DNA of 64,000 nucleotides from [Lactobacillus] rogosae. GTDB lineage: Bacteria; Bacillota; Clostridia; Lachnospirales; Lachnospiraceae. The DNA lies in contig FONU01000007.1 of NCBI GenBank assembly GCA_900112995.1, positions 1-64,000 of the forward strand, written 5' to 3'. This document shows, in pieces, positions 15,920 through 26,458 of the stretch. Made by a program: the position numbers and the translations under genes. The notes under the pieces were generated by a model, which was given only the letters and a program-made list of their open reading frames with translations, did no database searches and was not told the DNA's origin. Each line of letters starts with the position of its first letter. Positions within the stretch are counted from its first letter, which is position 1.

Positions 15920-18346
15920 CTACATACGAAGTTCGATTCCATTATCACTTAAGTCTTTATATATCTTCTCCATTACTGGTGTGATATCCTTATCCTCAAG
16001 TGTTCTGTCCTTAGCTCTAAAAGATATTGAATATGCTACTGACTTGTAGCCCTCTTTAATCTGGGCACCTTCATATATATCAAATAACTTGTAACTCTCA
16101 AGTATGCTTCCGCCGCGTTTCTCGATTATCTTCTCAATCTTTCCTACAAGAACTGACTTAGGCATAACCATACTTATATCCCTTGTAACTGCTGGGAACT
16201 TGGCAATACCCTCAAACTTTCTGTCAAAGCTTGCCATCTTAGTTACAATTGAAAGGTCAATAACAACAATATATGTTCTGTCGCCTAATGAATAAGTATC
16301 TGCTACATCTGGATGTAATTCACCCATATAGCCAATCTTTGTTCCATCATAGATAATCTCTGCCTGACGTCCTGGGTGAAGGAATGTAATTCCTGCCTCT
16401 GGATTGTATTCCGGCTTAACTCTCATTCCAATTCTTTCAAGGAATTCTTCAACTACACCCTTCATCTGGAAGAAATCAACATCTCCAAATGCTCCAAGCG
16501 TGAACATAACTCTCTCATCTGGAAGCTCGTTAACATCATCTGCTGCAAGATATACCTTTGCAAGCTCATATAACTTAACATTCTTATTACGTCTGTTATA
16601 GTTAGTTGATAATGATGTAAGCATACCATTAACAGGAAGTGTTCTCATTATTGAGAAATCTTCTCCTAATGGATTAGAGATAACCACTGTCTTTCTGTAT
16701 TCTGAGTCGGCCGCAAGCTTAAGCTTATCAAATACCTTAGGGCTTTCAAATGAATATGTCATAGCCTGTGAGAATCCACAGAACTGTGCAACTTCACCTG
16801 CTACATCTTCAATACTTCTCTCAAATGGTATCTTACCCATTGTTGTAGAACCCTTTGGAAGTGTTGTAGGAATATTATCATATCCGAAGAATCTTGCTAC
16901 TTCCTCTGCAATATCTGCATCTCTGTTAAGATCCTGTCTAAATGTAGGAATAATAAGCTCATTAGAAGCTTCATCATATTCTACTTCAAGTCTCTTGAAA
17001 TATGAAAGCATATCTTCCTTTGATACATTTGTTCCAAGAAGTGCATTATACTTATCTGGTTCAAATGATATTCTCTTCTTAGATACCGGCTCATCATATA
17101 TATCAACAACACCGCCAACTACTTCACCTGCACCTAACTGTTCTATAAGGTCACAGGCCCTGTTCATAGCTTCAAGTGCAAGCTCTGGATCTAAGCCCTT
17201 CTCAAACTTACCAGAAGCATCTGTTCTTAAACCAATCTTCTTAGTTGACTTTCTTATATTAGTTCCATCAAATGTTGCAGCTTCAAAAAGCATTGTCTTA
17301 ACATCATCTGTTATCATTGAGTTCTCACCACCCATAATACCAGCAAGACCAATAGCCTTTTCTCCATCACATATAAGAAGTGCTTCTGAATCAAGTGTTC
17401 TTTCCTGTCCATCAAGTGTAACGAACTTCTCATTCTCAGCAGCAGTTCTTACAATAATCTTCTTATCAGCGATTGTATCATAATCATAAGCGTGCATTGG
17501 CTGACCATATTCTATCATAACATAGTTAGTAATATCTACTATGTTATTAATAGGTCTGATGCCTGCTGTCATAAGTCTGTGCTGCATCCACTTTGGTGAT
17601 GGAGCAAGCTTTATATTCTTAACAACTCTTGCTGTATATCTCTTGCAAAGCTGCTTAGCTGCTACTTCAATCTTAATATAGTCATTAACATCTTCGCTAT
17701 TGCCTGTAGCATTAACAACTGGAGGATTGAATGGCTTTCTGAATGTAGCTGCTGCCTCTCTTGCGATACCAAGGATACTATAGCAGTCTACACGGTTGTT
17801 AGTAATCTCATATTCAAATACTGTATCATCAAGTCCAAGATATTCTACAGCACTCTCTCCTACTTTGGCATCATCACCAAATATATAAATACCATTTTCT
17901 GCTGCATCTGGATAGAATTCTCTTGATGAACCAAGTTCTTCAATTGAACACATCATTCCATAAGACTCAACGCCTCTTAACTTGCCTTTTTTAATCTTAA
18001 TTCCATCTTCTGGAAGTGGACTTCCATCGTGTCCGCCAGCCACACGTCCGCCGTCAAGAACAACTGGAACTTTCTGTCCACTTGTTCCTGGTTCAATATT
18101 AGGAGCACCTGTAACTATCTGAACAGTTTCATTTCCTACATTCACCTGACATACTACAAGCTTGTCTGCATCTGGATGTCTTTCTACTGAAACAATCTGT
18201 CCTACAACAATTTTATCCAGATTTTTATCAAGCTCATTAAAACATTCTACCTTAGTACCTGAAAGAGTCATAGCATCTCTGAATTCCTGATTTGTACACT
18301 CTAAACCTGGAACAAGGTCCTTTATCCATTTAATAGATGTATCCAT
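15920..18346 (-). CDS. pheT: Phenylalanyl-tRNA synthetase beta subunit
   Basis: Large subunit of the alpha2-beta2 PheRS. The 808-aa product has the N-terminal MDTSIKWIKDLVPGLE, a tRNA-binding OB-fold (about residues 40-155; VGQIVSVERHPDADKLVVC), B3/4 and B5 domains (ITNRVDCYSILGIAREAAA-type editing region, VARFFGYDNIP), the catalytic-like domain, and the C-terminal ferredoxin-like anticodon-binding domain (FPAVTRDISMVM). Length is normal. It follows pheS by 23 bp and is co-transcribed with it. No defects seen. Confidence 0.97.
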   Translation of the reverse strand: MDTSIKWIKDLVPGLECTNQEFRDAMTLSGTKVECFNELDKNLDKIVVGQIVSVERHPDADKLVVCQVNVGNETVQIVTGAPNIEPGTSGQKVPVVLDGGRVAGGHDGSPLPEDGIKIKKGKLRGVESYGMMCSIEELGSSREFYPDAAENGIYIFGDDAKVGESAVEYLGLDDTVFEYEITNNRVDCYSILGIAREAAATFRKPFNPPVVNATGNSEDVNDYIKIEVAAKQLCKRYTARVVKNIKLAPSPKWMQHRLMTAGIRPINNIVDITNYVMIEYGQPMHAYDYDTIADKKIIVRTAAENEKFVTLDGQERTLDSEALLICDGEKAIGLAGIMGGENSMITDDVKTMLFEAATFDGTNIRKSTKKIGLRTDASGKFEKGLDPELALEAMNRACDLIEQLGAGEVVGGVVDIYDEPVSKKRISFEPDKYNALLGTNVSKEDMLSYFKRLEVEYDEASNELIIPTFRQDLNRDADIAEEVARFFGYDNIPTTLPKGSTTMGKIPFERSIEDVAGEVAQFCGFSQAMTYSFESPKVFDKLKLAADSEYRKTVVISNPLGEDFSIMRTLPVNGMLTSLSTNYNRRNKNVKLYELAKVYLAADDVNELPDERVMFTLGAFGDVDFFQMKGVVEEFLERIGMRVKPEYNPEAGITFLHPGRQAEIIYDGTKIGYMGELHPDVADTYSLGDRTYIVVIDLSIVTKMASFDRKFEGIAKFPAVTRDISMVMPKSVLVGKIEKIIEKRGGSILESYKLFDIYEGAQIKEGYKSVAYSISFRAKDRTLEDKDITPVMEKIYKDLSDNGIELRM

Positions 18347-18369
18347 ACTTATCCTCCACTTATTATTAA

Positions 18370-19389
18370 TTAGAACTGCTTTAAGAATCTTGTATCATTC
18401 TCGTATAACAATCTCATATCATCGATTTCGTATTTAAGAAGGGCAACTCTTTCAAGACCTACGCCAAACGCAAAACCTGTATATTTATCTTTATCAATTC
18501 CGCACATTTCAAATACATGTGGGTGAACCATTCCGCAGCCAAGTATTTCAATCCAGCCCTCACCCTTACAAAAACGGCATCCCTTGCCGCCACATTTAAA
18601 GCAGCTTACATCCATCTCGGCACTAGGCTCTGTGAACGGGAAATGATGTGGTCTGAACTTAACCTTAGTATCTTCACCGAATAACTCCTTAGCGAATTCT
18701 GCAAGTGTTCCCTTAAGGTCAGCAAATGTTATGTTCTCATCAATTACAAGACCTTCAACCTGATGGAAGCAAGGTGAATGGGTTGCATCAACTTCATCTG
18801 CTCTGTATACACGTCCAGGTGAAATCATTCTTATTGGAAGTCTGCCTTTTTCCATAACTCTTGCCTGAACAGGTGATGTCTGTGTTCTAAGAACAACTTT
18901 ATCATTGATATAGAATGTATCCTGTTCATCTTTTGCTGGATGGTTAGCTGGAATATTAAGTGCCTCAAAGTTGTAATAATCATATTCTACCTCTGGACCT
19001 TCTACAACTTCGTATCCCATTCCTATAAATATCTTTTCTATTTCTTCACGCGCAAGCATATTAGGATGTTTATGTCCAAGTTCAGCTTTCTTGGCTGGAA
19101 GTGTTACATCAATTACCTCTGCCTTCATCTGAAGCTCTCTCTTCTTGGCAGCAAGCTCTTTCTTGGCAGCCTCTAATACTTCTTCAATTGCCTGTCTTGT
19201 TTCGTTGACAATCTGTCCAACCTTAGGTCTGTCCTCAGGAGCTACCTCCTTCATACCCTTTAAAACTTCAGTAAGCTCGCCTTTTTTACCAAGAAAAGCA
19301 ACTCTGATATCATTTAACTTATCAAGAGAATCTGTTGCCTTTATCTGTGACAACGCATTTTCTTTGATTGCATCAAGTCTTTCTTTCAT
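18370..19389 (-). CDS. pheS: Phenylalanyl-tRNA synthetase alpha subunit
   Basis: Catalytic class II subunit of PheRS. The 339-aa product starts with a coiled-coil tRNA-binding arm (residues 1-90), then class II motifs: [20 protein letters not shown], motif 2 with [20 protein letters not shown], and motif 3 with [18 protein letters not shown]. It also has the Cys-rich insertion [17 protein letters not shown] found in many Firmicutes. A sigma-A-like promoter (19450-19477) lies in the 96-bp gap after the upstream gene. No T-box leader fits there. GGAGG precedes the ATG. Confidence 0.97.
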   Translation of the reverse strand: MKERLDAIKENALSQIKATDSLDKLNDIRVAFLGKKGELTEVLKGMKEVAPEDRPKVGQIVNETRQAIEEVLEAAKKELAAKKRELQMKAEVIDVTLPAKKAELGHKHPNMLAREEIEKIFIGMGYEVVEGPEVEYDYYNFEALNIPANHPAKDEQDTFYINDKVVLRTQTSPVQARVMEKGRLPIRMISPGRVYRADEVDATHSPCFHQVEGLVIDENITFADLKGTLAEFAKELFGEDTKVKFRPHHFPFTEPSAEMDVSCFKCGGKGCRFCKGEGWIEILGCGMVHPHVFEMCGIDKDKYTGFAFGVGLERVALLKYEIDDMRLLYENDTRFLKQF

Positions 19390-19449
19390 CTTATCCTCCT
19401 TCTTGCGCTATTTACACATTGTTAATCATTTCGCAAAAAACCACTCTCA

Positions 19450-19477
19450 ATTGTAACACAATGCTCATATTTCGCAA
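19450..19477 (-). promoter_or_regulatory. Promoter of pheST
   Basis: On the minus strand TTGCGA (19472-19477) and TACAAT (19450-19455) are separated by 16 bp and give a leader of about 55 nt before pheS. The site lies between the stop codon of the four-gene cluster (19486) and pheS, so pheS-pheT-queA can be expressed independently of that cluster. Confidence 0.55.
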
Positions 19478-19485
19478 GTATTATT

Positions 19486-20973
19486 TTAATTATTCTTATG
19501 TCTTTTCTCATAAATCTCAAGAACCTGCATAGCTTCCTTGGCATGCACCTTATTCTTTTTAGTCACATTTTTAATATTATTTCTTGCATCTTCTATTCTT
19601 GATTCATTATATTCTATCTGTTCTCTTAACTTCTGGCGTCTTATGGAAAGATTATGTCTTACCTCTACCATTTCTTTAGGATTAAGTATCGCCTTAACTT
19701 GTCCTATCCATATATGTGTATCAATTACACCAAGCTGTCTTAATATATCTGTAAGCTCCGCTTCTGCCTCATTAAGATTACTTGTTATCTCAAGTATTTT
19801 ACGCTGTTCATCTTTCATCTCAACATATGCCTGAAACTTCTGCTCAAGCTCAAATGCACTCTTTACCGCATATTTGCTATATTCATATTCAAGCACATTT
19901 ACAGCATTTACATACTTTATCTTGTACTTATTAAGAAGTGCTGTTGCTTTATTAAGCTTTACCTCTGTCACATACACTTTTCGTTCTGTTGATTTAAGAT
20001 AAGCAAACAGACCAAGCGAAAGCGTAAGTGCAAGTATTACAACTGTTATGAACATTCCAATGTGTTCATCATCTGGTGAAGCCGCTGATATAAGAAGAAA
20101 TATAACAAACACCCCTACAAGAAGTGCCAGCATAAGTACTGAATACTTCTTAATTCTAAGCTGTTTTTTCACAAGGTCATTTGCCTCTATACGATACATT
20201 GACCTCTCACCCTTAATCATTCTTACATTCTTTAATACTGTATTGTAATCTTCTTCATCGTGCCTCAGCTTTACAAGTGCCTCTGGAAAATCTTCCTCAT
20301 AAGATTCCATCATACGGTACACTTTGTTGGAAAGCTTGTTCTCCGGTGATTTAAAAATACGCCTGTCAACCGACAGATTATCAACACGGTCTGCCGCATA
20401 CATAAGCTTAAGCTTTATATTTTCCGGTGCATTCTCGATTCTTTGTATATCCTCATAATAATCAGTTACACTGTCATATTCTACCTTGGCATTTTCTATA
20501 TATCTTGAAGCTTCCTCCATAATATCACACTGGCTTTTAACAAAGCTCCCAACCTCTGAGCCTGTAAATCCTGCCGTGTCAACCTCTTCAAGATTATCCT
20601 GCGTATTATTGACCGCTCCGCCAAGATTAACCTTATCAACTGTTCTTATAAGCGTCTGTGCCTGTATACTGTTAAGCAGGTGGTCATATTTTTCTTCTTC
20701 CTTTAACACATCTGCCTGCTGTTTCTTAGTCTTTTCTGTCAGCCCTCTGAATTCATCAGCAGATGCATCACTGCCAGCCGTCTTATATAATTCTTCTTCC
20801 AGATCATCATTATGATTACTGCCAGTATACGAACCCACCTGATAGCTGTGTATCATATCATTAATAGAACGTTTATTTCTAAATCCATTCTCATCTTCAT
20901 ACACAAGCTCCTCAAGGTCTTTTAAATCCTCATCACTGTCATAATTATTTTTTAAGAATTTGAATAATCCCAC
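19486..20973 (-). CDS. Coiled-coil membrane protein of unknown function
   Basis: I recognise no named family. The 495-aa product starts at a GTG (20973, MGLFKFLKNNYDSDED), with GAGGTGAT as ribosome-binding site; that site includes the TGA of the preceding gene. Order: acidic N-terminal region (to ~95), helical/coiled-coil region (~95-275), two adjacent membrane segments (about 278-298 and 305-327; VLMLALLVGVFVIFLLISAA, then FITVVILALTLSLGLFAYL), and a long second coiled coil (to the end). The membrane hairpin puts both coiled coils on the same side, probably the cytoplasm. It is the last of four coupled genes and may anchor the others. Confidence 0.6.
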   Translation of the reverse strand: MGLFKFLKNNYDSDEDLKDLEELVYEDENGFRNKRSINDMIHSYQVGSYTGSNHNDDLEEELYKTAGSDASADEFRGLTEKTKKQQADVLKEEEKYDHLLNSIQAQTLIRTVDKVNLGGAVNNTQDNLEEVDTAGFTGSEVGSFVKSQCDIMEEASRYIENAKVEYDSVTDYYEDIQRIENAPENIKLKLMYAADRVDNLSVDRRIFKSPENKLSNKVYRMMESYEEDFPEALVKLRHDEEDYNTVLKNVRMIKGERSMYRIEANDLVKKQLRIKKYSVLMLALLVGVFVIFLLISAASPDDEHIGMFITVVILALTLSLGLFAYLKSTERKVYVTEVKLNKATALLNKYKIKYVNAVNVLEYEYSKYAVKSAFELEQKFQAYVEMKDEQRKILEITSNLNEAEAELTDILRQLGVIDTHIWIGQVKAILNPKEMVEVRHNLSIRRQKLREQIEYNESRIEDARNNIKNVTKKNKVHAKEAMQVLEIYEKRHKNN

Positions 20974-20981
20974 TTGTCTTA

Positions 20982-21803
20982 TCACCTCGCAGTATATTTA
21001 TAATAATCCTGTTTCCAATTGGTAAGAATATCATCTAATACTTTATGATACCCTGCCACATCTCCTGCATTTTTATACTTCTCTGTGTCATTAAGCTTTC
21101 TAATCTCGTCCTGATACGCAGCATTATCCATAAGCTGTTCTATCTTTCTTCTTATGATATACTCCTCCTCTGGCACATCTTCATTAATAACACTTCCGTC
21201 TTTATCCATAAACCACTTTGCCGCAAGGTAACACTTGTATGAATTCTTATGCTGTCCTATCTCATATGCTTTCATAAAGCTGTATGAAGCCTCATTATAT
21301 AAGAACATTCTTGCAAGTGCAACACCCATATTATGGTACACACCTGCTAAGAACGCTGCCGGGGCAGCATTGCTGTATTCATCTATAATCTGCTTATAAC
21401 AGTCAACCGCCTTATAGAAGCACTCATTAGAAAGAAAACTGTCCCCTCTTAATCCAAGTCTTTCATAAGCATTCTGATTATCAAGCGTATTCAGTATTTC
21501 GCTTATCTTTTCAATCTGTTCCAAAGAATAATAATCAACTGATTTAAGTATTGTGACAAGCATACTTGCCAACAGCTCATTATTACTTTTCATTATGGTT
21601 AATCTCTGGGCAAGTGCTGTATTTCCCACTTCATCCCTAAGAAATGTTATAAGCTCATCATTGATAAAATCATTAGTAAGTATATATATATTATTGTAAA
21701 TATAATAACACAGTTCTTCTTCTGTATACAATCTGATACCTGACTGCATTATATATAAAGGATTGTCTGCAACCTTCCCCCTGCACAAAATCATTGCACT
21801 CAT
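20982..21803 (-). CDS. TPR-like helical protein of unknown function
   Basis: The 273-aa product is predicted to be all helical with no membrane segment. Residues ~115-200 read as TPR-type repeats (FYKAVDCYKQIIDEYSN, FLAGVYHNMGVALARMFLYN, EASYSFMKAYEIGQH). The N-terminal ~100 residues form another helical region containing Tyr-rich segments (YTEEELCYYIYNNIYILT). The ATG overlaps the end of the upstream gene (ATGA at 21800-21803) and its TGA lies in the ribosome-binding site of the next gene, so translation of all three is coupled. A TPR protein beside an Hsp70-like protein suggests a co-chaperone-like role; that is inference. Confidence 0.65.
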   Translation of the reverse strand: MSAMILCRGKVADNPLYIMQSGIRLYTEEELCYYIYNNIYILTNDFINDELITFLRDEVGNTALAQRLTIMKSNNELLASMLVTILKSVDYYSLEQIEKISEILNTLDNQNAYERLGLRGDSFLSNECFYKAVDCYKQIIDEYSNAAPAAFLAGVYHNMGVALARMFLYNEASYSFMKAYEIGQHKNSYKCYLAAKWFMDKDGSVINEDVPEEEYIIRRKIEQLMDNAAYQDEIRKLNDTEKYKNAGDVAGYHKVLDDILTNWKQDYYKYTAR

Positions 21804-22864
21804 ACATCTGCCTCACTTAAATCCAGTTCTTCAACTATAACACTATCCGATGCCTGATATATCTCACCAAAACCAAGGTCTTTTACTGTAACAATACATT
21901 TATCCTGTGAAGATGCCTTTACATTCATTGATATTCTTGTTGTCTTTCCTTCCCTGTAAGGAATAGAGCTTATATCAACCTGCTTTTCTATATATTTTCC
22001 GTCCGGCCATATAATCTGGAAATTTATAACCGACACATCTTCAATAATAAAATCAATTGTTCTTTCTGCCATATACCAGTTAGTTCCCATTTTGACAATT
22101 CTAAACTTCATAGGACGTCCGTGTTCTGATATATCCGTTTCAATATCAGCTTTTATCCTGCCATCTGTAAGAAGGCACACATTACCAAATACCTGTGGAG
22201 ATATATACTCCAACGCTGCAAAGCACGCACCTCTTACATATAAATTCTGCCCAACAAATGCTTTTCTTCCTGCAACTAATACTTTGGTGAATTCATCTGG
22301 AAGCCTGTCCACATCAAATCCCATACCTGTAAGATATACACTTGAAGCCCTGTGCTTCTTAAAATATTCTGTCATATACAAGGTAACGGAATGTGAAGCC
22401 TTTTCTATTGTACTTCCTTCAGGCTGGCTTAATGTATGCTCCTGTAATATGTACTGCATATCACCAATCTTATTGCAGTACAATCTGTATACATCAATTC
22501 CCGAAGCATTGTAATCCATAAGCACTGTACCATTCTGATAAAGTTCCTTCTTCTGGCTGTACGCATAATATGCAAAGCTTTCTATTCTGCTTATTATCTG
22601 GTACTGCTCATTTGCAACACCTGCATTGTACAGCTCCTCCTTTACAATCTCCAGTGTATCTTTGGTAAAATCAGGAACAACAACACATATAGAAGCTACA
22701 CTGCTGGCATTTTTCTTATTAATAACAGCTTTTATATTCTCTGATAAAGTTTTGTCTTTTTCGGTATCTGCTGCCACTGGTGCTTTTAACTCACTGTCAT
22801 ACACACACATCTGTATATTATCCTCAAGCAGCTCCACTCCTATTATCAAATCTGTATCGTTCAT
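21800..22864 (-). CDS. Hsp70/actin-like protein (DUF5716-like)
   Basis: The product is 354 aa from the ATG at 22864, which has GGAG at good spacing; an in-frame ATG four codons upstream lacks one. The N-terminal ~215 residues show an actin/Hsp70 ATPase pattern: LIIGVELLEDNIQMCVYDSE (phosphate-1 position), GTVLMDYNASGIDVYRLYC (phosphate-2 position) and SVYLTGMGFD followed by VRGACFAALEY (adenosine-motif position). The C-terminal part (~220-345) looks beta-rich, like an Hsp70 substrate-binding domain. Key Asp/Gly residues for ATP binding are only partly conserved, so ATPase activity is uncertain. I relate it to the DUF5716 family from memory. Confidence 0.6.
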   Translation of the reverse strand: MNDTDLIIGVELLEDNIQMCVYDSELKAPVAADTEKDKTLSENIKAVINKKNASSVASICVVVPDFTKDTLEIVKEELYNAGVANEQYQIISRIESFAYYAYSQKKELYQNGTVLMDYNASGIDVYRLYCNKIGDMQYILQEHTLSQPEGSTIEKASHSVTLYMTEYFKKHRASSVYLTGMGFDVDRLPDEFTKVLVAGRKAFVGQNLYVRGACFAALEYISPQVFGNVCLLTDGRIKADIETDISEHGRPMKFRIVKMGTNWYMAERTIDFIIEDVSVINFQIIWPDGKYIEKQVDISSIPYREGKTTRISMNVKASSQDKCIVTVKDLGFGEIYQASDSVIVEELDLSEADV

Positions 22865-22895
22865 AACTATCTCCATTCTTAGCAGGAATTTAGTC

Positions 22896-25800
22896 TTACT
22901 GCCTCATATTCTCTGGTACAAACAACTGCTTTGTCACATAATCTTCTACTGCATAGCTTTCCATAAGCTTCTTTAATGTAACCATATCCCTTAGCTCCTC
23001 GCTTGCAAGACATTCATTAATTGCATCAAATCTGCCCTTATTATCTCCATCATTAAGGTTATCGTACAATATGTTATATTCCTTCGTATTAGTGTCTGTT
23101 CCAATTGTATAATTATATATAACCTTGTCGTTATAGAACAATGAAAGTCTGTATGTAAATACTCCGCAGTTATCACATTTCATAACTGCACTTGCATATT
23201 CTTTAGCATCATTAACTTTATAATTAATGACAACTTTATTATCAGGATTGCCATAATACTCAATCACTGTAACACCACATGCATTATACGGTATATTAAG
23301 AACACCATTAAAACGTTTATAATAATCATAGATTATCTCTTTTGCACATAATTCATCAAGAATCTTCTGTGCTGTGTCTTTAATATCTGGTTTATTCAAT
23401 TCTTTTATATTCTCTGATACTTTTTTAAGCCACGCAGCAAGGCATATTACAGGAATACCAATCTTATCTTTGTAACATTCTTTTACAACCGTAAATGTTA
23501 TGTCACTTACATTTTTTCCTTTAATAAAATATAAAAATGAATTATAAGCTATATATGCTTTGGCTATCAGCTGTGATGCACCTTTATTATAATAATCTGT
23601 AAATACCTGTGTAAGCTTATCATAATAATCTTTATCCTGAGTAAACATATACTGTGAGATAACCCTCTCAGAAAGATTTTTAATATTTACGCCAAAATCA
23701 GATGCACTCTTCCACAACCTGTACATATCCTTGTCTGAACCATTATAATTATCAACCATATATTCAAGTACCAGCTCATTATACAGATGATTCCTGAACA
23801 CATATTCACACAATATATCTTTATAGCTTTCCTTATTAACCGAAGCAGTAAGCTCGTGTACTATGAACTTAAACATCTTGCCTGCTGGAACTATTGTATA
23901 GCCGTAGCGTTCCATAAGTTCCCTTGCCTCATAATACATTCCGTACTCCAAAAGTATTTCAATAAGCCCCTGTGCCGTATTGATATCAAGACCATCTTTA
24001 ATAAGGTCACTGTACTCATCATTAAAGGTTTCACCTTCATAATATTCTTTATAATATTCAATAAGCCACGAATTAATAAGTTGTCGGTATTCGTATGTAA
24101 CTCCTTTAACCATCGCCGCTTTCTTATATATAGATGGTGTATCCGCATTATATATATGCTTCTTTCTGCAATAATCTGCTCTGAATAAAGCTATATATGG
24201 CTCTTCAATGTCATATTCATCTAACAATGTTATATCCAGTGGTTCTTCTAATATCTTTTCTATCTCATAATTGACAGTGTTTCTTCTTATAACTCCGTCC
24301 GTACAGATAAATGCCATAGAACAGTTAGAGATATAAAGCGGAATATATATATCATTGCCTGTCATCTCATATATTGCAGGCTCTTTCATATAGCCGCATT
24401 TTACTATAACAGCTTTTACTTTACTGCAATCAGCAGTTACACGATACATAAATCTTAACTTAACCGCATATTCTGCTGTTTCATTATTGATAAGCTGTGG
24501 CTTTAAAAATTGTCTGTAAAGATACATAAGGTCATTATTGATACAGCCGGCCTTTAACTGCTCATAAAGATACAGTTCTATCATCTGCTCGTACGAATCA
24601 TATATATCCTTATAGAATGCTTTATTATAGACAACATTGGCATATAAGAAGGACTTCCATTCATAATTAATACCTGAATCATATGTAAAATACAAAAGGA
24701 CAATTCTTGGAATTCTCACCTTTATATCTTTCTTTATGCTTGCCATATAGAACTCATATAATCTTGTTATTCTTATGCCTCTAAGAACCGCTTTCTCATA
24801 AAATGGAAATGCTTCCTCACCAGCTATTCCTTCCCTTACCATATGTGATATTAATACTTCTAATATGTCATCTTCTTCATATATTGTATAAAGTTTTTTT
24901 AATATCTCTATATTATCTTTATTAGTAATTCTTTCATTGGCAATTACAGCCGCTGCCTGCTTTGCAAGCTTTTCTGTAATCATATTGTACTTTATACCAA
25001 ATGCTATCACCTGAATCTCAAATCTGTTAAACAGCCTTAACAGCTCTGGCTGTGCATTATATATATTAAGTGCCTCTAAATACATAACCGGGCTTATACA
25101 GCCATCATTAAAGCAATCCTTTATTCTTATAAGCTTAATGCTCTTGTTATTCTCAGACTGTCCGTCTATATAGAATAATATCCACAAAAGCACCCAGCTG
25201 TCATATCCGTGTTCATAACACTCTGTAACTATCTGGGCTACATCTGATGTATATCCTGCATCTTTTCTTTCAAGCGTGCTTACATAAAGGTAAAGACTGT
25301 ATAACTCAATATGATTATCAACATCGCTTAATACCCTGTCCTTAATGTTCTCAAGAATTCTGCTTCCATTGTAATCATCACCTGATATAAAATTAACACC
25401 AGCCTGCAATACGTCAAATATTATGTCCGATTTCTTCAATCCACGAACTCTGTCAAGAATTTTATTAGTGTTAATAACCCATTCCTGCTTGGTTATGCGT
25501 TTCATTCTGAACTGGAGATATTCTGCTGTAAGCCTGCTCTTTGCAGTTCTTATCTCTCTGTGTTCATCAAAGCCGCTGTCATTAACAATCTCTTTTCCAT
25601 TTATTGTAATCTCTATTACTTCCTGATGACTGTAAGAGCTTATTATAATATACGCATAGTTATTGCCTGCATGAAGAAGCTTATCATCTATTATATAATC
25701 CAGCTCATATACATCACCTATGAAATCATCAGAAGTTATTATTCCTCTTTTCATCTTAATAAATGGTGCTTCACACTGTACGTCAAGCTTTATATAGCCC

Positions 25801-26453
25801 CAGCCGTTCTTTTCTATAATTATGCTGTCCTTTTCGTTAGCACCATCTATATTATAATCTCTTATATTATTATCAACACTGAAAGTAAGAGCAGACTTTT
25901 TCTTAATTGCTATTAAGAACTCCTCCATTGACTCATATACATTTTCTCTGTCATACAGGACATCGTAAAGATTATTTAATACATCATCACCCTGTAAGAA
26001 TATTTTTTTGAATTTATCGGATCTGTATAAGCTTACTGCTTCTTCTTTATTAACCTGCACAAGATTAGTAAAATGGAACAGGTTATCCGCTTTTCCAAGG
26101 CTTGTATCTACTGTTTCTTTAACTGCTGTAAAGCTGTATAATACCTCTTTCTCTCCAGCATTAGTAACAAGCGTGAACTCTCCTTCTATGCTGTCCCCCT
26201 CTGAAAGTCCCCTTGCATCTATAACGTATTTAATATCACTGTCTTTTCCCGCAAATGACGGTGTAAGCACTGTCACCTTGGCATTATCAGAGTATACTAC
26301 CCCCTTAATTACATCTTGCGCCTGTATATGAAATTCTGCATTATGTATTGTGTCACAGATAACATCTTCTATAATAACATCATCAGGTTGTATTATATCT
26401 GGAATGTCATATCTGAACTTTCCTCTTGAAAGTCTGTTAATATACTCTCTCAT
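22896..26453 (-). CDS. Giant alpha-solenoid protein (DUF5717-like)
   Basis: The 1185-aa protein starts MREYINRLSRGKFRYDIPD. Residues ~10-110 look like an immunoglobulin/BACON-type beta domain. Residues ~215-300 are a second beta-rich domain (GWGYIKLDVQCEAPFIKMKR). Residues ~310-1000 are dense helices rich in Tyr, Leu and Ile, read as an alpha-solenoid. The last ~180 residues return to beta structure. No signal peptide or membrane segment is seen, so it is probably cytosolic. The start is 5 bp after the rarA stop. I relate it to DUF5717, known mainly from Lachnospiraceae, function unknown. Codon use resembles its neighbours. Confidence 0.65.
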   Translation of the reverse strand: MREYINRLSRGKFRYDIPDIIQPDDVIIEDVICDTIHNAEFHIQAQDVIKGVVYSDNAKVTVLTPSFAGKDSDIKYVIDARGLSEGDSIEGEFTLVTNAGEKEVLYSFTAVKETVDTSLGKADNLFHFTNLVQVNKEEAVSLYRSDKFKKIFLQGDDVLNNLYDVLYDRENVYESMEEFLIAIKKKSALTFSVDNNIRDYNIDGANEKDSIIIEKNGWGYIKLDVQCEAPFIKMKRGIITSDDFIGDVYELDYIIDDKLLHAGNNYAYIIISSYSHQEVIEITINGKEIVNDSGFDEHREIRTAKSRLTAEYLQFRMKRITKQEWVINTNKILDRVRGLKKSDIIFDVLQAGVNFISGDDYNGSRILENIKDRVLSDVDNHIELYSLYLYVSTLERKDAGYTSDVAQIVTECYEHGYDSWVLLWILFYIDGQSENNKSIKLIRIKDCFNDGCISPVMYLEALNIYNAQPELLRLFNRFEIQVIAFGIKYNMITEKLAKQAAAVIANERITNKDNIEILKKLYTIYEEDDILEVLISHMVREGIAGEEAFPFYEKAVLRGIRITRLYEFYMASIKKDIKVRIPRIVLLYFTYDSGINYEWKSFLYANVVYNKAFYKDIYDSYEQMIELYLYEQLKAGCINNDLMYLYRQFLKPQLINNETAEYAVKLRFMYRVTADCSKVKAVIVKCGYMKEPAIYEMTGNDIYIPLYISNCSMAFICTDGVIRRNTVNYEIEKILEEPLDITLLDEYDIEEPYIALFRADYCRKKHIYNADTPSIYKKAAMVKGVTYEYRQLINSWLIEYYKEYYEGETFNDEYSDLIKDGLDINTAQGLIEILLEYGMYYEARELMERYGYTIVPAGKMFKFIVHELTASVNKESYKDILCEYVFRNHLYNELVLEYMVDNYNGSDKDMYRLWKSASDFGVNIKNLSERVISQYMFTQDKDYYDKLTQVFTDYYNKGASQLIAKAYIAYNSFLYFIKGKNVSDITFTVVKECYKDKIGIPVICLAAWLKKVSENIKELNKPDIKDTAQKILDELCAKEIIYDYYKRFNGVLNIPYNACGVTVIEYYGNPDNKVVINYKVNDAKEYASAVMKCDNCGVFTYRLSLFYNDKVIYNYTIGTDTNTKEYNILYDNLNDGDNKGRFDAINECLASEELRDMVTLKKLMESYAVEDYVTKQLFVPENMRQ

Positions 26454-26458
26454 CAGTT

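Noticed and set aside
19390-19485. Possible T-box leader for pheS (also considered for trpS and glyS)
   Set aside because: The upstream gaps are short and contain no T-box sequence or terminator/antiterminator pair.
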